From the NCBI RefSeq assembly GCF_014648395.1, contig NZ_BMRA01000006.1, positions 311,115 to 375,114 on the forward strand: a stretch of 64,000 nt of DNA, written 5' to 3'. The position numbers and the translations under genes were made by a program. Below the pieces are notes generated by a model that worked only from the letters and a program-made list of their open reading frames with translations, did no database searches and was not told where the DNA came from. Shown here one piece after another: positions 36,714-45,387 of this stretch. How positions within the stretch are numbered: the stretch's first letter is position 1; each line of letters starts with the position of its first letter. The stretch comes from Micromonospora fulviviridis. Lineage in GTDB: Bacteria; Actinomycetota; Actinomycetes; Mycobacteriales; Micromonosporaceae.

Positions 36714-37611
36714 GCCCAGCGGGCTCCCGGCCCGTCACGAGCAGCCGCCTGATCTCCGCTGCGGCCGGGTGCGCCGGTGCGACGGCCAGGAAGTGCCGCA
36801 GCGTGTCTCCCGCCTCGACGGACCGGCTGTTCCGCTGCGCCAGCCCCAGCACCAGCAGGCCGTCGGGGGAATCCGGCTCGCGGGCGAGCACGTCGCGTGC
36901 GGTTCGTTGGGCGGCGGCGCCGTCACCGGCCCGGAGCAGCGCGAACGCGAGTCGCAGCCGGACGCCGTCGTCGGGCCGGTCCCGCAGCGCCTCCTGGTAC
37001 ATCTGCGCGGCGGCGTCGTACCGCTGCTGCGTCTCCAGGTCGTGGGCGAGTTGGAGGGCGACCGCGACCGGGTCGGCCGGTGCCGGCCGGGTGAGCGGGT
37101 CGAGCCGGTCGGCGACGATCGCGACGGACGCCACGAGCGCCACCACACCCACGGACGCCACCCGCCACGCCCGCCGTGCGCCCCGAGCGTCCGGTGTCCA
37201 GGGTGCGGCGGAACCGGTCCGGGCGGCGCCGGGTCGGAGCGTCCGCAGGGCCGCGTAGCCGCCGGCCAGCAGCGTCAACACGGGTACGCCCCAGAGCAGC
37301 AACCGGACCCCGCGGGCCGGCGGATCGGTCAGCACGTCGGCGCCGTACCGCTGGACGAACCACCGCCGGATCTCGGTCGGGTCCCGCCCCTGGGCGAGCT
37401 GGTCCGCCACCACCTGCCGCATCGCCACCGCGATCGGTGACCGGGAGTCCGCCACCGACTCGCCCTGACAGGCCGGGCAGCGCAGCCCGGCGGACACCGC
37501 GCGTACCGGATCCTGCCGGCCGGGGTCGCCCGCCGACCGGGCTAGCGCCGCGCCGGCCGCCGCGGCGAGCGTGACGAGCACGAGCGCCACCAGGGCGCGC
37601 CGCCACCTCAT
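36709..37611 (-). CDS. ccmH: Cytochrome c maturation protein CcmH with TPR tail (CcmI-like)
   Basis: A 300-residue membrane protein. After an N-terminal membrane helix it has the thiol motif LRCPACQGESVADS (Cys45, Cys48), which reduces apocytochrome c cysteines before haem attachment. The family region DQLAQGRDPTEIRRWFVQRYGADVLTDPP follows, then a membrane helix (VPVLTLLAGGYAALRTL). The C-terminal ~150 residues have another helix and TPR repeats (YDAAAQMYQEALRDRPDD) as in CcmI, which carries the apocytochrome. CcmH and CcmI functions thus seem fused. It is last in a five-gene set with 4-bp overlaps. Confidence 0.88.
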   Translation of the reverse strand: MRWRRALVALVLVTLAAAAGAALARSAGDPGRQDPVRAVSAGLRCPACQGESVADSRSPIAVAMRQVVADQLAQGRDPTEIRRWFVQRYGADVLTDPPARGVRLLLWGVPVLTLLAGGYAALRTLRPGAARTGSAAPWTPDARGARRAWRVASVGVVALVASVAIVADRLDPLTRPAPADPVAVALQLAHDLETQQRYDAAAQMYQEALRDRPDDGVRLRLAFALLRAGDGAAAQRTARDVLAREPDSPDGLLVLGLAQRNSRSVEAGDTLRHFLAVAPAHPAAAEIRRLLVTGREPAGR

Positions 37612-38159
37612 CCGGCCAGCAGCGGTGCGACGCGCTGCTCCAGCCACTGCCGGGTCACCACCCCCTGCCGCCGGTCGACGAGCCGGCCGTCCCGGCCGAC
37701 CACGAAGGTCTCCGGCACGCCCCGCACGCCCCACTCGACCGCCCGCGTGCCGTCGGGATCAGGCACCACGGTCAACCCGGTCGCACCGGTCTCGTCGAGC
37801 AACGCCCGGACCGCGTCGGCGCCGTCACGGATGTTCAGCCCGACCAGCCGGACGCCGCGCGGGGACCAGCTGCGCTCGGCGTCCACCAGCAACGGCAGCT
37901 CGTCCCGGCACGGCCCGCACCAGGAGGCGAACACGTTGACGAGCACCACCTGGCCCCGGGCGTCGGAGAGCGCGAAGCGGCCACCGTCCAGGGTGGCGCC
38001 GGACAGCGCCGGGGCGGGTCTGCCGGCCACCGCCGTGGCCTCGCCGGGGTCCGGCGTGGCGGGTGCGCGCAGGCCGAAGGCGATCAGGGCGCCGACGGCG
38101 ACGGTGAGCGTGAGGACCGTCGCCGGCCCGACGCGCAGCCATCCGGGGCGCCGCCTCAC
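37608..38159 (-). CDS. ccmG: Thiol-disulfide reductase CcmG/DsbE (TlpA-like)
   Basis: A 183-residue membrane-anchored thioredoxin. One N-terminal helix is followed by an outer thioredoxin domain with VNVFASWCGPCRDELP (Cys81, Cys84) and the cis-proline region WGVRGVPETFVVGRDGRLV. It keeps apocytochrome cysteines reduced via CcmH. The start GTG 38159 overlaps the stop of ccmF (GTGA) and the stop overlaps the ccmH start (ATGA). Position in the operon supports CcmG over a generic TlpA. Confidence 0.92.
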   Translation of the reverse strand: MRRRPGWLRVGPATVLTLTVAVGALIAFGLRAPATPDPGEATAVAGRPAPALSGATLDGGRFALSDARGQVVLVNVFASWCGPCRDELPLLVDAERSWSPRGVRLVGLNIRDGADAVRALLDETGATGLTVVPDPDGTRAVEWGVRGVPETFVVGRDGRLVDRRQGVVTRQWLEQRVAPLLAG

Positions 38160-40099
38160 GTCGCGGCTCCCGGTCCGGCGGCCACCGGGTCGGGCCGCGG
38201 CCGGTCGGCGCGGGCGGCCGGGCGGGTCCGCTGGCGGGCGGTGGCGGCAGCCGCGAGCAACCCGCCGACGGCGGTCAGGGCGCCGCCGGCCCAGATCAGG
38301 CCCACGAGCGGGTTCACCGCGAGCCGCACGGTGGCGGTGCCGCTGTCCTCGCTGACGGCGAGCAGCGTGACGTACGTGTCGCGCAGCGGGCCGGTGCCGA
38401 TCGCGGGCACGGTGACGGCGGTGTCCCGGGCGGCGTGGTAGCGCAGCGCCGGCGTGATCGTCCGCGCGGCGCGGCCCGACGCGGTGAGCGCCAGGCGGGC
38501 CTGTACGGCCATGCTTCCACTGCCGCCGGTCCGATCCACCCCGACCAGTCGGACCGCGACGTCGCTCACCCGCAGGGTCTCGCCGACCCGCAGCGTCCGT
38601 TCGGCGTCCCGGCCGTACGCCGACGAGCCGGCGACGCCCACCGCGACCAGGGCGAGCCCGGCGTGCGCGACCAGCCCGGCGAGCCGGCCGGGCCGCCGGT
38701 GTGGGCCGGGCCGGCGTAGCCGGTGGGCCAGGTCCCCGGCCAGTCCGGTGAGGACGAACCCCGCCGCGCCGAACGCGGTGAGCGCGGCCGGGCCGGGCCG
38801 GCTGAGCAGGCCGACGAGAGCCACGGTGCCCAGGCCGGCAGCGGCCGGGACGACGAGCCGCCGCAGCGCCGCCGACCGGTCGCGGACCCGCAGGGCCGGC
38901 GTCACGCCCATCACCAGCAGCACCACGACCGCCAGGGGCACCGCGGTGCGCTGGTAGTAGGCGGGGCCTACCGAGGAGCGCGTCCCGGTCAACGGGGCGG
39001 TGAGCAGCGGCAGGATCGTGCCGATCAACACCACCGCGGCGATGGTCACCAGGAGTACGCCGTGGACCAGCACCAGGGTGGCTCGGGACAGCGTCCGGGG
39101 GCGCCCGGGGCGGGTCGGCTCGGGGGCTCGACGGCCGGTCAGGACGGCCGACACCACCACCGCCAGCAGGACGAAGCCGAGCAGCATCGGGCCCAGCGGC
39201 GAGTCGGTGAAGGCGTGCACGCTGGCCACCGCCCCGGACCGGGTGAGGAAGGTGCCGAGCAGCACCAGCAGGAAGCTCGCGCAGGCGAGCGCGCCGTGCC
39301 AGGCGGCCCGGCCGCGGACCAGGGTGGTGTGCAGGAACGCCGTGGCGGTCAGCCAGGGCAGCAGGGAGGCGTTCTCCACCGGGTCCCACGCCCAGTAGCC
39401 GCCCCAGCCCAGCACCGCGTACGACCACCAGGCGCCCATCCCGATGCCGCCGGTCAGCGCCGCCCAGGCGACCAGCGCCCACGGGCGCGCCATCCGCACC
39501 CAGCCCGGCCCGTCCCGTCCCGCCAGCGGCGCCGCCAGTGCGAACGCGAACGGTACGACCAGACCGAGGTAGCCGGCGTAGAGCAGCGGCGGGTGCACGC
39601 CCATGGCCGGGTGCTGCTGGAGCAGTGGATTCGGTCCGGGGCCGTCGGCCGGCACCGGGCTCACCGCCCGGAACGGGTTCGCGGCGAAGCTGGACAGCGC
39701 GAAGAAGAACAGCATGACCACGCTGACGACCACCATCGCGTACGCGTGCAGCCGCAGCGGGTACGCGCGCCGGGCCAGCAGCGCGGCGTAGCCGCCGAGG
39801 ATCAGCAACCACAGCAGCAGCGAACCGTCCAGGGCCGACCAGAGGCTGGTCAGGGTGTAGTGGAGCGGGACGTGCCGGCCGCCGTTCTCGGCCACGAACC
39901 GGACGCTGAAGTCGTGCCGCAGCAGCGCCGTCTCCAGCAGGGCGCAGGCCAGGGCGGCGGCGGCCAGGGTGGCGGCGGTGCCGCGCCGGGCGGTGCGGGC
40001 GTCCGCGCCGAACAGGGCCACGCGCAGCCAGAGCAGGGCGGTGAGGGTCGCGCAGGCGAGCCCGACGGCGAGGCCGGCGGTGCCGAGGTCACCCAGCAT
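38156..40099 (-). CDS. ccmF: Cytochrome c haem lyase CcmF
   Basis: A 647-residue polytopic membrane protein with about 14 helices, the haem lyase core of System I. The tryptophan-rich WWD domain is GWGGYWAWDPVENASLLPWL (about residues 227-246). Other CcmF marks are the N-terminal VPLHYTLTSLWSALDGSLLLW, MGVHPPLLYAGYLGLVVPFAFA, and FLTRSGAVASVHAF. A large outer domain (LRVGETLRVSDVAVRLVGVD...TPALRYHAARDTAV) follows. Standard length for the family. ATG 40099 overlaps the end of ccmE by 11 bp. Confidence 0.95.
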   Translation of the reverse strand: MLGDLGTAGLAVGLACATLTALLWLRVALFGADARTARRGTAATLAAAALACALLETALLRHDFSVRFVAENGGRHVPLHYTLTSLWSALDGSLLLWLLILGGYAALLARRAYPLRLHAYAMVVVSVVMLFFFALSSFAANPFRAVSPVPADGPGPNPLLQQHPAMGVHPPLLYAGYLGLVVPFAFALAAPLAGRDGPGWVRMARPWALVAWAALTGGIGMGAWWSYAVLGWGGYWAWDPVENASLLPWLTATAFLHTTLVRGRAAWHGALACASFLLVLLGTFLTRSGAVASVHAFTDSPLGPMLLGFVLLAVVVSAVLTGRRAPEPTRPGRPRTLSRATLVLVHGVLLVTIAAVVLIGTILPLLTAPLTGTRSSVGPAYYQRTAVPLAVVVLLVMGVTPALRVRDRSAALRRLVVPAAAGLGTVALVGLLSRPGPAALTAFGAAGFVLTGLAGDLAHRLRRPGPHRRPGRLAGLVAHAGLALVAVGVAGSSAYGRDAERTLRVGETLRVSDVAVRLVGVDRTGGSGSMAVQARLALTASGRAARTITPALRYHAARDTAVTVPAIGTGPLRDTYVTLLAVSEDSGTATVRLAVNPLVGLIWAGGALTAVGGLLAAAATARQRTRPAARADRPRPDPVAAGPGAAT

Positions 40100-40499
40100 C
40101 GACCGGAACCGCGGGGGAGGACGACGGCCGGTACTCGTTGCCGTGCCGGACCACCACGTGGTCCGAGCGGAACACGCCGTCGGACGACAGCGTGCCCTCG
40201 ACGACCGCCCCGGTTCCCTCCCGGAAGGTCTCCGGGGGTGTGCCGCGCTGCTCGACGGTGATCTCGTGGCCTCCCTCGGCGAGGCGGAACACGACGAGGT
40301 CGCCGTCGTGGCGCAGCGATCCGGGCACGACGTCGCCGCCGAGGCGGACCCGGTGGCGCGCGACGCCCGGATCGTCGAGCAGTTCGCCCGGCGTCCGGTA
40401 GTACGTGACAGTGTCGCGGAGCGCGCCGGTGACCAGCAGTCCGCCGGCGGCGAGCAGCACCACGACGAGGGCCACCCGGCCCGCCCGGCGACGCATCAT
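40089..40499 (-). CDS. ccmE: Haem chaperone CcmE
   Basis: A 136-residue periplasmic-side haem chaperone with one N-terminal membrane helix (VALVVVLLAAGGLLVTGAL) and an OB-fold (YRTPGELLDDPGVARHRVRLGGDVVPGS, VVEGTLSSDGVFRSDHVVVRHGNEY). The haem-binding HxxxY motif is H119-GNE-Y123, the classical histidine form rather than the cysteine variant known from some archaea and sulfate reducers. It carries haem from CcmC to CcmF. The start overlaps the ccmC stop by 4 bp (ATGA). Confidence 0.92.
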   Translation of the reverse strand: MMRRRAGRVALVVVLLAAGGLLVTGALRDTVTYYRTPGELLDDPGVARHRVRLGGDVVPGSLRHDGDLVVFRLAEGGHEITVEQRGTPPETFREGTGAVVEGTLSSDGVFRSDHVVVRHGNEYRPSSSPAVPVDAG

Positions 40500-41254
40500 C
40501 CGACTCCGGCCGGCGTGCGCTCGGCGGCGGGGGAGGGCTCGGGAGCCAGGCCGCGCTCCAGGTGGACGACCCGGCGCAGCAGGAGGCAGAACGCGGCGAG
40601 GGTCGCGGCGGCCACGGCGAGGAGCAACGCGGTGGCCATCCGGGGGTCGATCGGCGGGCGGTGCGGGGCCAGCACGGTCGCCTGCTGGTGCAACGAGCGC
40701 CACCACACCACGGAGAAGTGCACCACGGGCACGAGGAGGAAGCCGGCGACGCCGGCGACCGCGGCGGGCCGGGCCACCCGGTGATCGCCACCGTCGCGTG
40801 CTCCCCGACGCTCGGCCAGCGTCCGGCGCAGGGCGAGATAGCCGGCGTAGGCGAGCAACAGCAGTGCGGTGCTGACCAGCCGGGGATCCCAGGCCCACCA
40901 GGTGCCCCAGACCAGGTGCCCCCACACGGACCCGGTGCCGATGGCGGCGGCGGTGAGCACCACCCCGAGCTCGGCCGCCGCCCGGGCGAACCGGTCCCAG
41001 CGCAGGTCACCGCCGATCAGGTACGCCCCGCTGGCGGCGAGCACGACCGCGAACGCGGCGTACGCCACCCAGGCGGCGGGGACGTGCAGGTACATCAGGC
41101 GTTGCGCGTCGCCCTGGAGTTCATCGGGGGGCGCGAGCCATCCGCCGGCCACGGTGGCCGCGGCGGCGAGCCCGCCGGCGATCCAGGCCATCGTCCGACG
41201 CGCCGCGGCCGCTCTGGCGGTGTCCGTGAGGAGGTCCACGGTGGAGGCTTGCAT
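40496..41254 (-). CDS. ccmC: Haem handling membrane protein CcmC
   Basis: A 252-residue membrane protein with six helices. The WWD domain reads SVWGHLVWGTWWAWDPRLVSTALLLLAY, flanked by haem-ligand histidines in LMYLHVPAAWVAY and VHFSVVWWRSLHQ. CcmC presents haem to CcmE. The start is uncertain: ATG 41254 or 41257 lie just after AGGGAG, while an ATG at 41335 would add a hydrophilic 27-residue extension. First gene of the leftward ccm set, divergent from the oxidase operon. No ccmA, ccmB or ccmD gene is next to it. Confidence 0.9.
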   Translation of the reverse strand: MQASTVDLLTDTARAAAARRTMAWIAGGLAAAATVAGGWLAPPDELQGDAQRLMYLHVPAAWVAYAAFAVVLAASGAYLIGGDLRWDRFARAAAELGVVLTAAAIGTGSVWGHLVWGTWWAWDPRLVSTALLLLAYAGYLALRRTLAERRGARDGGDHRVARPAAVAGVAGFLLVPVVHFSVVWWRSLHQQATVLAPHRPPIDPRMATALLLAVAAATLAAFCLLLRRVVHLERGLAPEPSPAAERTPAGVG

Positions 41255-41380
41255 CATCTCCCTGTCCGCGTCCCTGGGGCGCTTGACCGAGAAGGTGGGG
41301 ACTGGAGACCCACCATAAGGCGATCGGTATCTCATATGCCGCCCTTCAGGGTAAAAGGTATGAAGGTCACCAACCGGTAC

Positions 41381-41386
41381 TAAGGT
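41381..41386 (+). promoter_or_regulatory. Candidate -10 box (TAAGGT) of the oxidase operon
   Basis: TAAGGT lies 8 nt before GTG 41395. The 140-bp divergent region between ccmC and the oxidase genes is unusually AT-rich for the window. Confidence 0.45.
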
Positions 41387-41394
41387 CCTTCCCG

Positions 41395-42423
41395 GTGAAG
41401 ACGACAGCGGAGACCACCTCGCGCCCGGCCTGGCGGCAACGCCGACCCCGGTCGGTGCTGCCGCTGCTGTACGGCCTGCTGCTGCTCGCCGGTTGCTCCG
41501 GCGGCAGCCCGTCGGCGCTGAATCCGGCGGGGACCGGGGCGGCGCGGGTCAGCGGCCTCTGGTGGCTGTTGTTCTGGATCTCCGTCGCGGTGTTCGCCGA
41601 GGTCATGGCGCTGCTCGCCTGGGCGCTCGTGTTCCGGCGCGGCGCCGCCCGGGTGCGTCACGGCCAACCGTTGCGCTTCGTGACGATCGCCGGGGCCGGG
41701 CTGCCGTTCATCATCCTCGTGGCGGTCTACGGCGTCGGTCTGCGGGACCTCGCCGCGCTCGGCGCCAGCCCCGGCCGGGACGCGCTCACCGTGGAGGTAA
41801 CCGGCCACAAGTGGTGGTGGGAGGTGCGCTACGCGGGCGCCTCCGGCGCCACCGCCAACGAGATCCACATTCCGGTGGGGGAACGGGTCCGGGTCCGCCT
41901 GCGCACCGACGACGTGCTGCACAGCTTCTGGGTGCCGCAGTTGATGCCGAAGACGGACCTGATCGCCGGCGAGACCCGCGAGACCTGGCTGGAGGCCCGG
42001 CGCGACGGCAGCTACCGCGGCCAGTGCGCCGAGTACTGCGGCACCCAGCACGCCCACATGGCGTTCCTCGTGGTGGCCGAACCCCGCGCCGACTTCGACG
42101 CCTGGCTGGCCCGGCTGGACGCCCCCGCCCGGGCGCCGCGGACCGAGGCCGAACGGCGCGGTCAGCAGACCTTCGCGCAGGGCACCTGCGCCGCCTGCCA
42201 CACGGTCCGGGGCACCGGCGTGCAGGGGCGGGTCGGGCCCGACCTGTCGAACGTCGGCTCGCGGTGGAGCATCGGCGCCGGCGCGGTGCCCAACGACGCC
42301 GGACACCTTGGCGGCTGGATCGCCAACTCGCAGACCGTCAAGCCGGGCAACGCCATGCCCCCGCAGCCGGTCGACGCCGCCCGACTGCCCGACCTCATCA
42401 CCTACCTACGGTCGCTGGAGTAG
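41395..42423 (+). CDS. Cytochrome c oxidase subunit II with fused haem c (caa3 type)
   Basis: A 342-residue lipoprotein subunit. The signal ends in lipobox LLAGC (Cys34), then two membrane helices. The CuA domain has GHKWWWEVRY, the ligand His in DVLHSFWVPQL and the cluster C211-AEYC215-GTQH219-AHM222. After a linker a cytochrome c domain carries CAACH (C265, C268, H269) with a likely methionine ligand in GNAMPPQP. Electrons pass from the haem c through CuA to subunit I. Haem attachment there needs the Ccm products encoded divergently. First gene of a rightward operon. Confidence 0.95.
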   Translation: MKTTAETTSRPAWRQRRPRSVLPLLYGLLLLAGCSGGSPSALNPAGTGAARVSGLWWLLFWISVAVFAEVMALLAWALVFRRGAARVRHGQPLRFVTIAGAGLPFIILVAVYGVGLRDLAALGASPGRDALTVEVTGHKWWWEVRYAGASGATANEIHIPVGERVRVRLRTDDVLHSFWVPQLMPKTDLIAGETRETWLEARRDGSYRGQCAEYCGTQHAHMAFLVVAEPRADFDAWLARLDAPARAPRTEAERRGQQTFAQGTCAACHTVRGTGVQGRVGPDLSNVGSRWSIGAGAVPNDAGHLGGWIANSQTVKPGNAMPPQPVDAARLPDLITYLRSLE

Positions 42424-42431
42424 GGGCCACC

Positions 42432-44360
42432 ATGTCCACGACCACCAGCACCGCGCCCGCCGTCGGCCGGGACGACCTGGCCCGGCTGGCCGAGCACTGG
42501 GCCGAGCCCCGCTCGCTGCGCTCCTGGTTCACCACCGTGGACCACAAGAGGATCGGCCGGCGCTACCTGGTCACCGCCGCGTTCTTCTTCGTCCTCGCCG
42601 GGCTCAGCGCCCTGGTGATGCGTACCCAGCTCGCCCGGCCCGAGTCCGGCGTGGTGTCGCCGCAGGAGTACAACCAGCTGTTCACCATGCACGGCACGGC
42701 GATGATCTTCCTGTTCGCCACCCCGATGCTCTTCGGCTTCGGCAACTTCCTCGTGCCGTTGATGATCGGGTCACGGGACATGGCCTTTCCCCGGCTGAAC
42801 GCCTTCGGCTACTGGGTGTTCCTCTTCGCCGGCCTGTTCATGTGGGCGAGCCTGCCCTTCGGGGCGGCCCCCAACAACGGCTGGTTCGCGTACGCGCCGC
42901 TGAACCAGGTGCAGCACAACCCGGGCCTGCACATGGACGTCTACGCCCTCGGTCTGCTCTTCCTCGGCATCTCCACCACCTCGGGCGCCATCAACTTCAT
43001 CGTCACCGCGCTCAAGCTGCGGGCGCCGGGGATGTCGCTCAACCGGGTGCCGTTGTTCGTCTGGGCGATCGTGGCCACCGCGTTCATGGTGATCTTCGCC
43101 CTGCCGGCGCTGAACGCGGACAACGCGATGCTCTTTTTCGACCGCCGGTTCGGCACCCACTTCTTCGACCCGTCCGGCGGCGGGAACGTGCTGCTCTGGC
43201 AGCACCTGTTCTGGATCTTCGGGCACCCCGACGTGTACATCATCGTGTTACCCGCGCTGGGCATCGTCTCCGCGGTGCTGCCCGCGTTCACCCGCCGGGG
43301 CGTGGTCGCCTATTCGCTGATCGTGCTCTCCATCGTGGCGATCGCGATCATCTCGTTCGGGGTCTGGGTGCACCACATGTTCGCCACCGGGCTGCCGCAA
43401 CTGTCCTACAGCTTCTTCAGCGCGGCCAGCACCGTCATCACCATCCCGTCCGGGATCCAGATCTTCGCGTGGCTGGCCACCATGCTGCTCGGCCGGCTGG
43501 TGTCGCGGGTGCCGCTGCTCTTCGTGATCGGGTTCATCGTGACCTTCGTGCTGGGCGGCTTCACCGGCGCGATGTTCGCGCTGACCGCGTTCGACCAGCA
43601 GGTCACCGACTCCTACTTCGTGGTGGCGCACTTCCACTACGTGCTGATCGGCGGGGCGGTCTTCCCGATGCTCGCCGGCATCTACTACTGGCTCCCCAAG
43701 ATCACCGGCCGGATGTACCACGAAGGGCTCGGGCGGTGGGCGTTCTGGCTGGCCTTCACCGGCATGCACGTCACCTTCTTCCCCATGCACCTCACCGGCC
43801 TGTTCGGCATGCCCCGGCGCGTCTACACGTACCGCAGCGAGCCGGGTTGGGACGGGTGGAACCTGGTCAGCACGGTCGGGTCGTACCTGCTGGCGCTCGG
43901 GCTGCTGCTTGTGCTCGTCGGCGTGGTGCACGCGGTGCGGCGGGGCCGGCCGGCGCCGGCCGACCCGTGGGAGGGCGACAGTCTGGAATGGTCGACGGCC
44001 TCACCGCCCGAGCCGTACAACTTCCCGGTCATTCCCCGCGTGCGCAGCCTGCACCCCACCTGGGACGCGCGGACCGCCGAGTCGACCACCACCGGCGCGA
44101 CCGCGGACCGCGTCCTCAGCGACGGCCGGCGCACCCTGTTCACCAGCGAGCTGGACGCGCGCACCGAGCGGGCGGTGGCGATGCCCGAGCCCTCGTACAA
44201 GCCGCTCGTCCTCGCCGGCGCGCTGCTGGTCTTCTTCACCGCCATGCTGCTGGCCGCGTACCCGATCGCGGTCGTCGCCGTGCTGGTGGTGGCGGCGACG
44301 ATCGCGGCCTGGCTCTGGCCGCCGCGCCGCCCCGACGAGGAACTCGGGGTGGCGTCATGA
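42432..44360 (+). CDS. Cytochrome c oxidase subunit I (haem-copper oxidase)
   Basis: A 642-residue catalytic subunit with 12 core helices that reduces oxygen and pumps protons. Ligands: His in FTMHGTAMIFLFATP (low-spin haem), CuB His265 and cross-linked Tyr269 in FGHPDVYIIVLPALGI, His pair in WVHHMFATG, and HFHYVLIGGAVFPM. The helix VI position that is usually Glu in type A1 enzymes (GHPEVY) is Asp267 here. The last ~90 residues add a hydrophilic loop and two more helices (LVLAGALLVFFTAMLLAA), like a fused subunit IV. ATG 42432 follows subunit II by 8 nt. Confidence 0.95.
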   Translation: MSTTTSTAPAVGRDDLARLAEHWAEPRSLRSWFTTVDHKRIGRRYLVTAAFFFVLAGLSALVMRTQLARPESGVVSPQEYNQLFTMHGTAMIFLFATPMLFGFGNFLVPLMIGSRDMAFPRLNAFGYWVFLFAGLFMWASLPFGAAPNNGWFAYAPLNQVQHNPGLHMDVYALGLLFLGISTTSGAINFIVTALKLRAPGMSLNRVPLFVWAIVATAFMVIFALPALNADNAMLFFDRRFGTHFFDPSGGGNVLLWQHLFWIFGHPDVYIIVLPALGIVSAVLPAFTRRGVVAYSLIVLSIVAIAIISFGVWVHHMFATGLPQLSYSFFSAASTVITIPSGIQIFAWLATMLLGRLVSRVPLLFVIGFIVTFVLGGFTGAMFALTAFDQQVTDSYFVVAHFHYVLIGGAVFPMLAGIYYWLPKITGRMYHEGLGRWAFWLAFTGMHVTFFPMHLTGLFGMPRRVYTYRSEPGWDGWNLVSTVGSYLLALGLLLVLVGVVHAVRRGRPAPADPWEGDSLEWSTASPPEPYNFPVIPRVRSLHPTWDARTAESTTTGATADRVLSDGRRTLFTSELDARTERAVAMPEPSYKPLVLAGALLVFFTAMLLAAYPIAVVAVLVVAATIAAWLWPPRRPDEELGVAS

Positions 44361-44986
44361 CGGACCGGGGTGGGGTCGTGGCCGCGGCCACCGGCGTCGC
44401 GGCGTTGACCACGGAGGAGCCGGTCGGCCGGCCGACCGGCTGGTGGGGCATGGTGCTGTTCGTCGCCACCGAGGCCACCCTCTTCGCCTGCCTGCTCGGC
44501 AGCTACTTCTACCTCCGCTTCCAGTTCGGTCCGCAGTGGCCGCCGGGCGGCGTCGACAAGCCGAAGCTGCTCATCCCGCTGCTGATGACCGCGGTGCTGG
44601 TGCCCAGCAGCCTGCCCGTGATCTGGGCCGAGCACGGCATCCGGCGCGGCCGGCGCGGGCGGCTGCGGGCGGGGCTCGCCGCCACCCTGGTGCTCGGGCT
44701 GGGCTTCCTGGCCCTGCTGGCCGTCGAGTACGCCGAGAACCTCAAGCACTTCACCATGACCACCGATGTCTACGGCTCGCTGTTCTATCTGATCACCGGC
44801 TTCCACGGGCTGCACGTGCTGGTCGGGTTGACGATGATCGGGTGGCTGCTCGCCGCCTCTCTGCGCGGTGGCAGCTTCGGGTCCCACCGCCACGAACGCG
44901 TCCGCAACGCCGCGATCTACTGGCACTTCGTCGACACGGTGTGGGTCGCCATCCTGTTCACCATCTACCTCTCCCCGCGGCTGTGA
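44357..44986 (+). CDS. Cytochrome c oxidase subunit III
   Basis: A 209-residue five-helix membrane subunit. Family marks are GWWGMVLFVATEATLFACLLGSYFYLRF and the C-terminal FHGLHVLVGLTMIGWLL and YWHFVDTVWVAILFTIYL. It stabilises subunit I and proton uptake. ATG 44357 overlaps the stop of subunit I by 4 bp. Confidence 0.95.
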   Translation: MTDRGGVVAAATGVAALTTEEPVGRPTGWWGMVLFVATEATLFACLLGSYFYLRFQFGPQWPPGGVDKPKLLIPLLMTAVLVPSSLPVIWAEHGIRRGRRGRLRAGLAATLVLGLGFLALLAVEYAENLKHFTMTTDVYGSLFYLITGFHGLHVLVGLTMIGWLLAASLRGGSFGSHRHERVRNAAIYWHFVDTVWVAILFTIYLSPRL

Positions 44987-45387
44987 TGACCACCGGACCC
45001 GGCCCGCACACCCGCCTGGCCGGCGGGCTGCTGCTCTGGTACGGCGTCCTCGGCGGGGCCGTCGCCTGGGCCGCGCACCTGCTCGTGGCCTGGCCGCTGG
45101 ACGAGCTGACCTGCGCCGCGGGCCGCGAGCGCGTCGCCGCCGTGCCGCTCTGGCTGGCGGTGTGGCTCGCGGTGGTGATCCCGGGCCTGGTCACCGTGGG
45201 ATCGCTGCTGGTGGCCACCCTGGTGTGGCGGCGTACCGCGCGGGCGTCGTCGGCCGGCGCCGAGGACCGGGCCGTCGACCGCTCCCGGATGCTCGCCGTG
45301 GTCGGGGTCTGGGCGAACCTGCTGTTCCTGACGATCATCGTGCTCGGCGGGGTCGCCGTGCTGGTGTTCCCGCCATGTCAGGGCTGA
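44986..45387 (+). CDS. Small membrane protein of the oxidase operon
   Basis: A 133-residue protein with three hydrophobic segments (LLLWYGVLGGAVAWAAHLLVAW, PLWLAVWLAVVIPGLVTVGSLLVATLVW, MLAVVGVWANLLFLTIIVLGGVAVLVF). No named family is recognised. Similar small proteins are found in caa3 operons, where subunit IV or assembly roles are suspected. The ATG shares one base with the stop of subunit III (TGATG), and its end overlaps the CtaG-like start by 13 nt, so it is translated with the operon. Confidence 0.8.
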   Translation: MTTGPGPHTRLAGGLLLWYGVLGGAVAWAAHLLVAWPLDELTCAAGRERVAAVPLWLAVWLAVVIPGLVTVGSLLVATLVWRRTARASSAGAEDRAVDRSRMLAVVGVWANLLFLTIIVLGGVAVLVFPPCQG

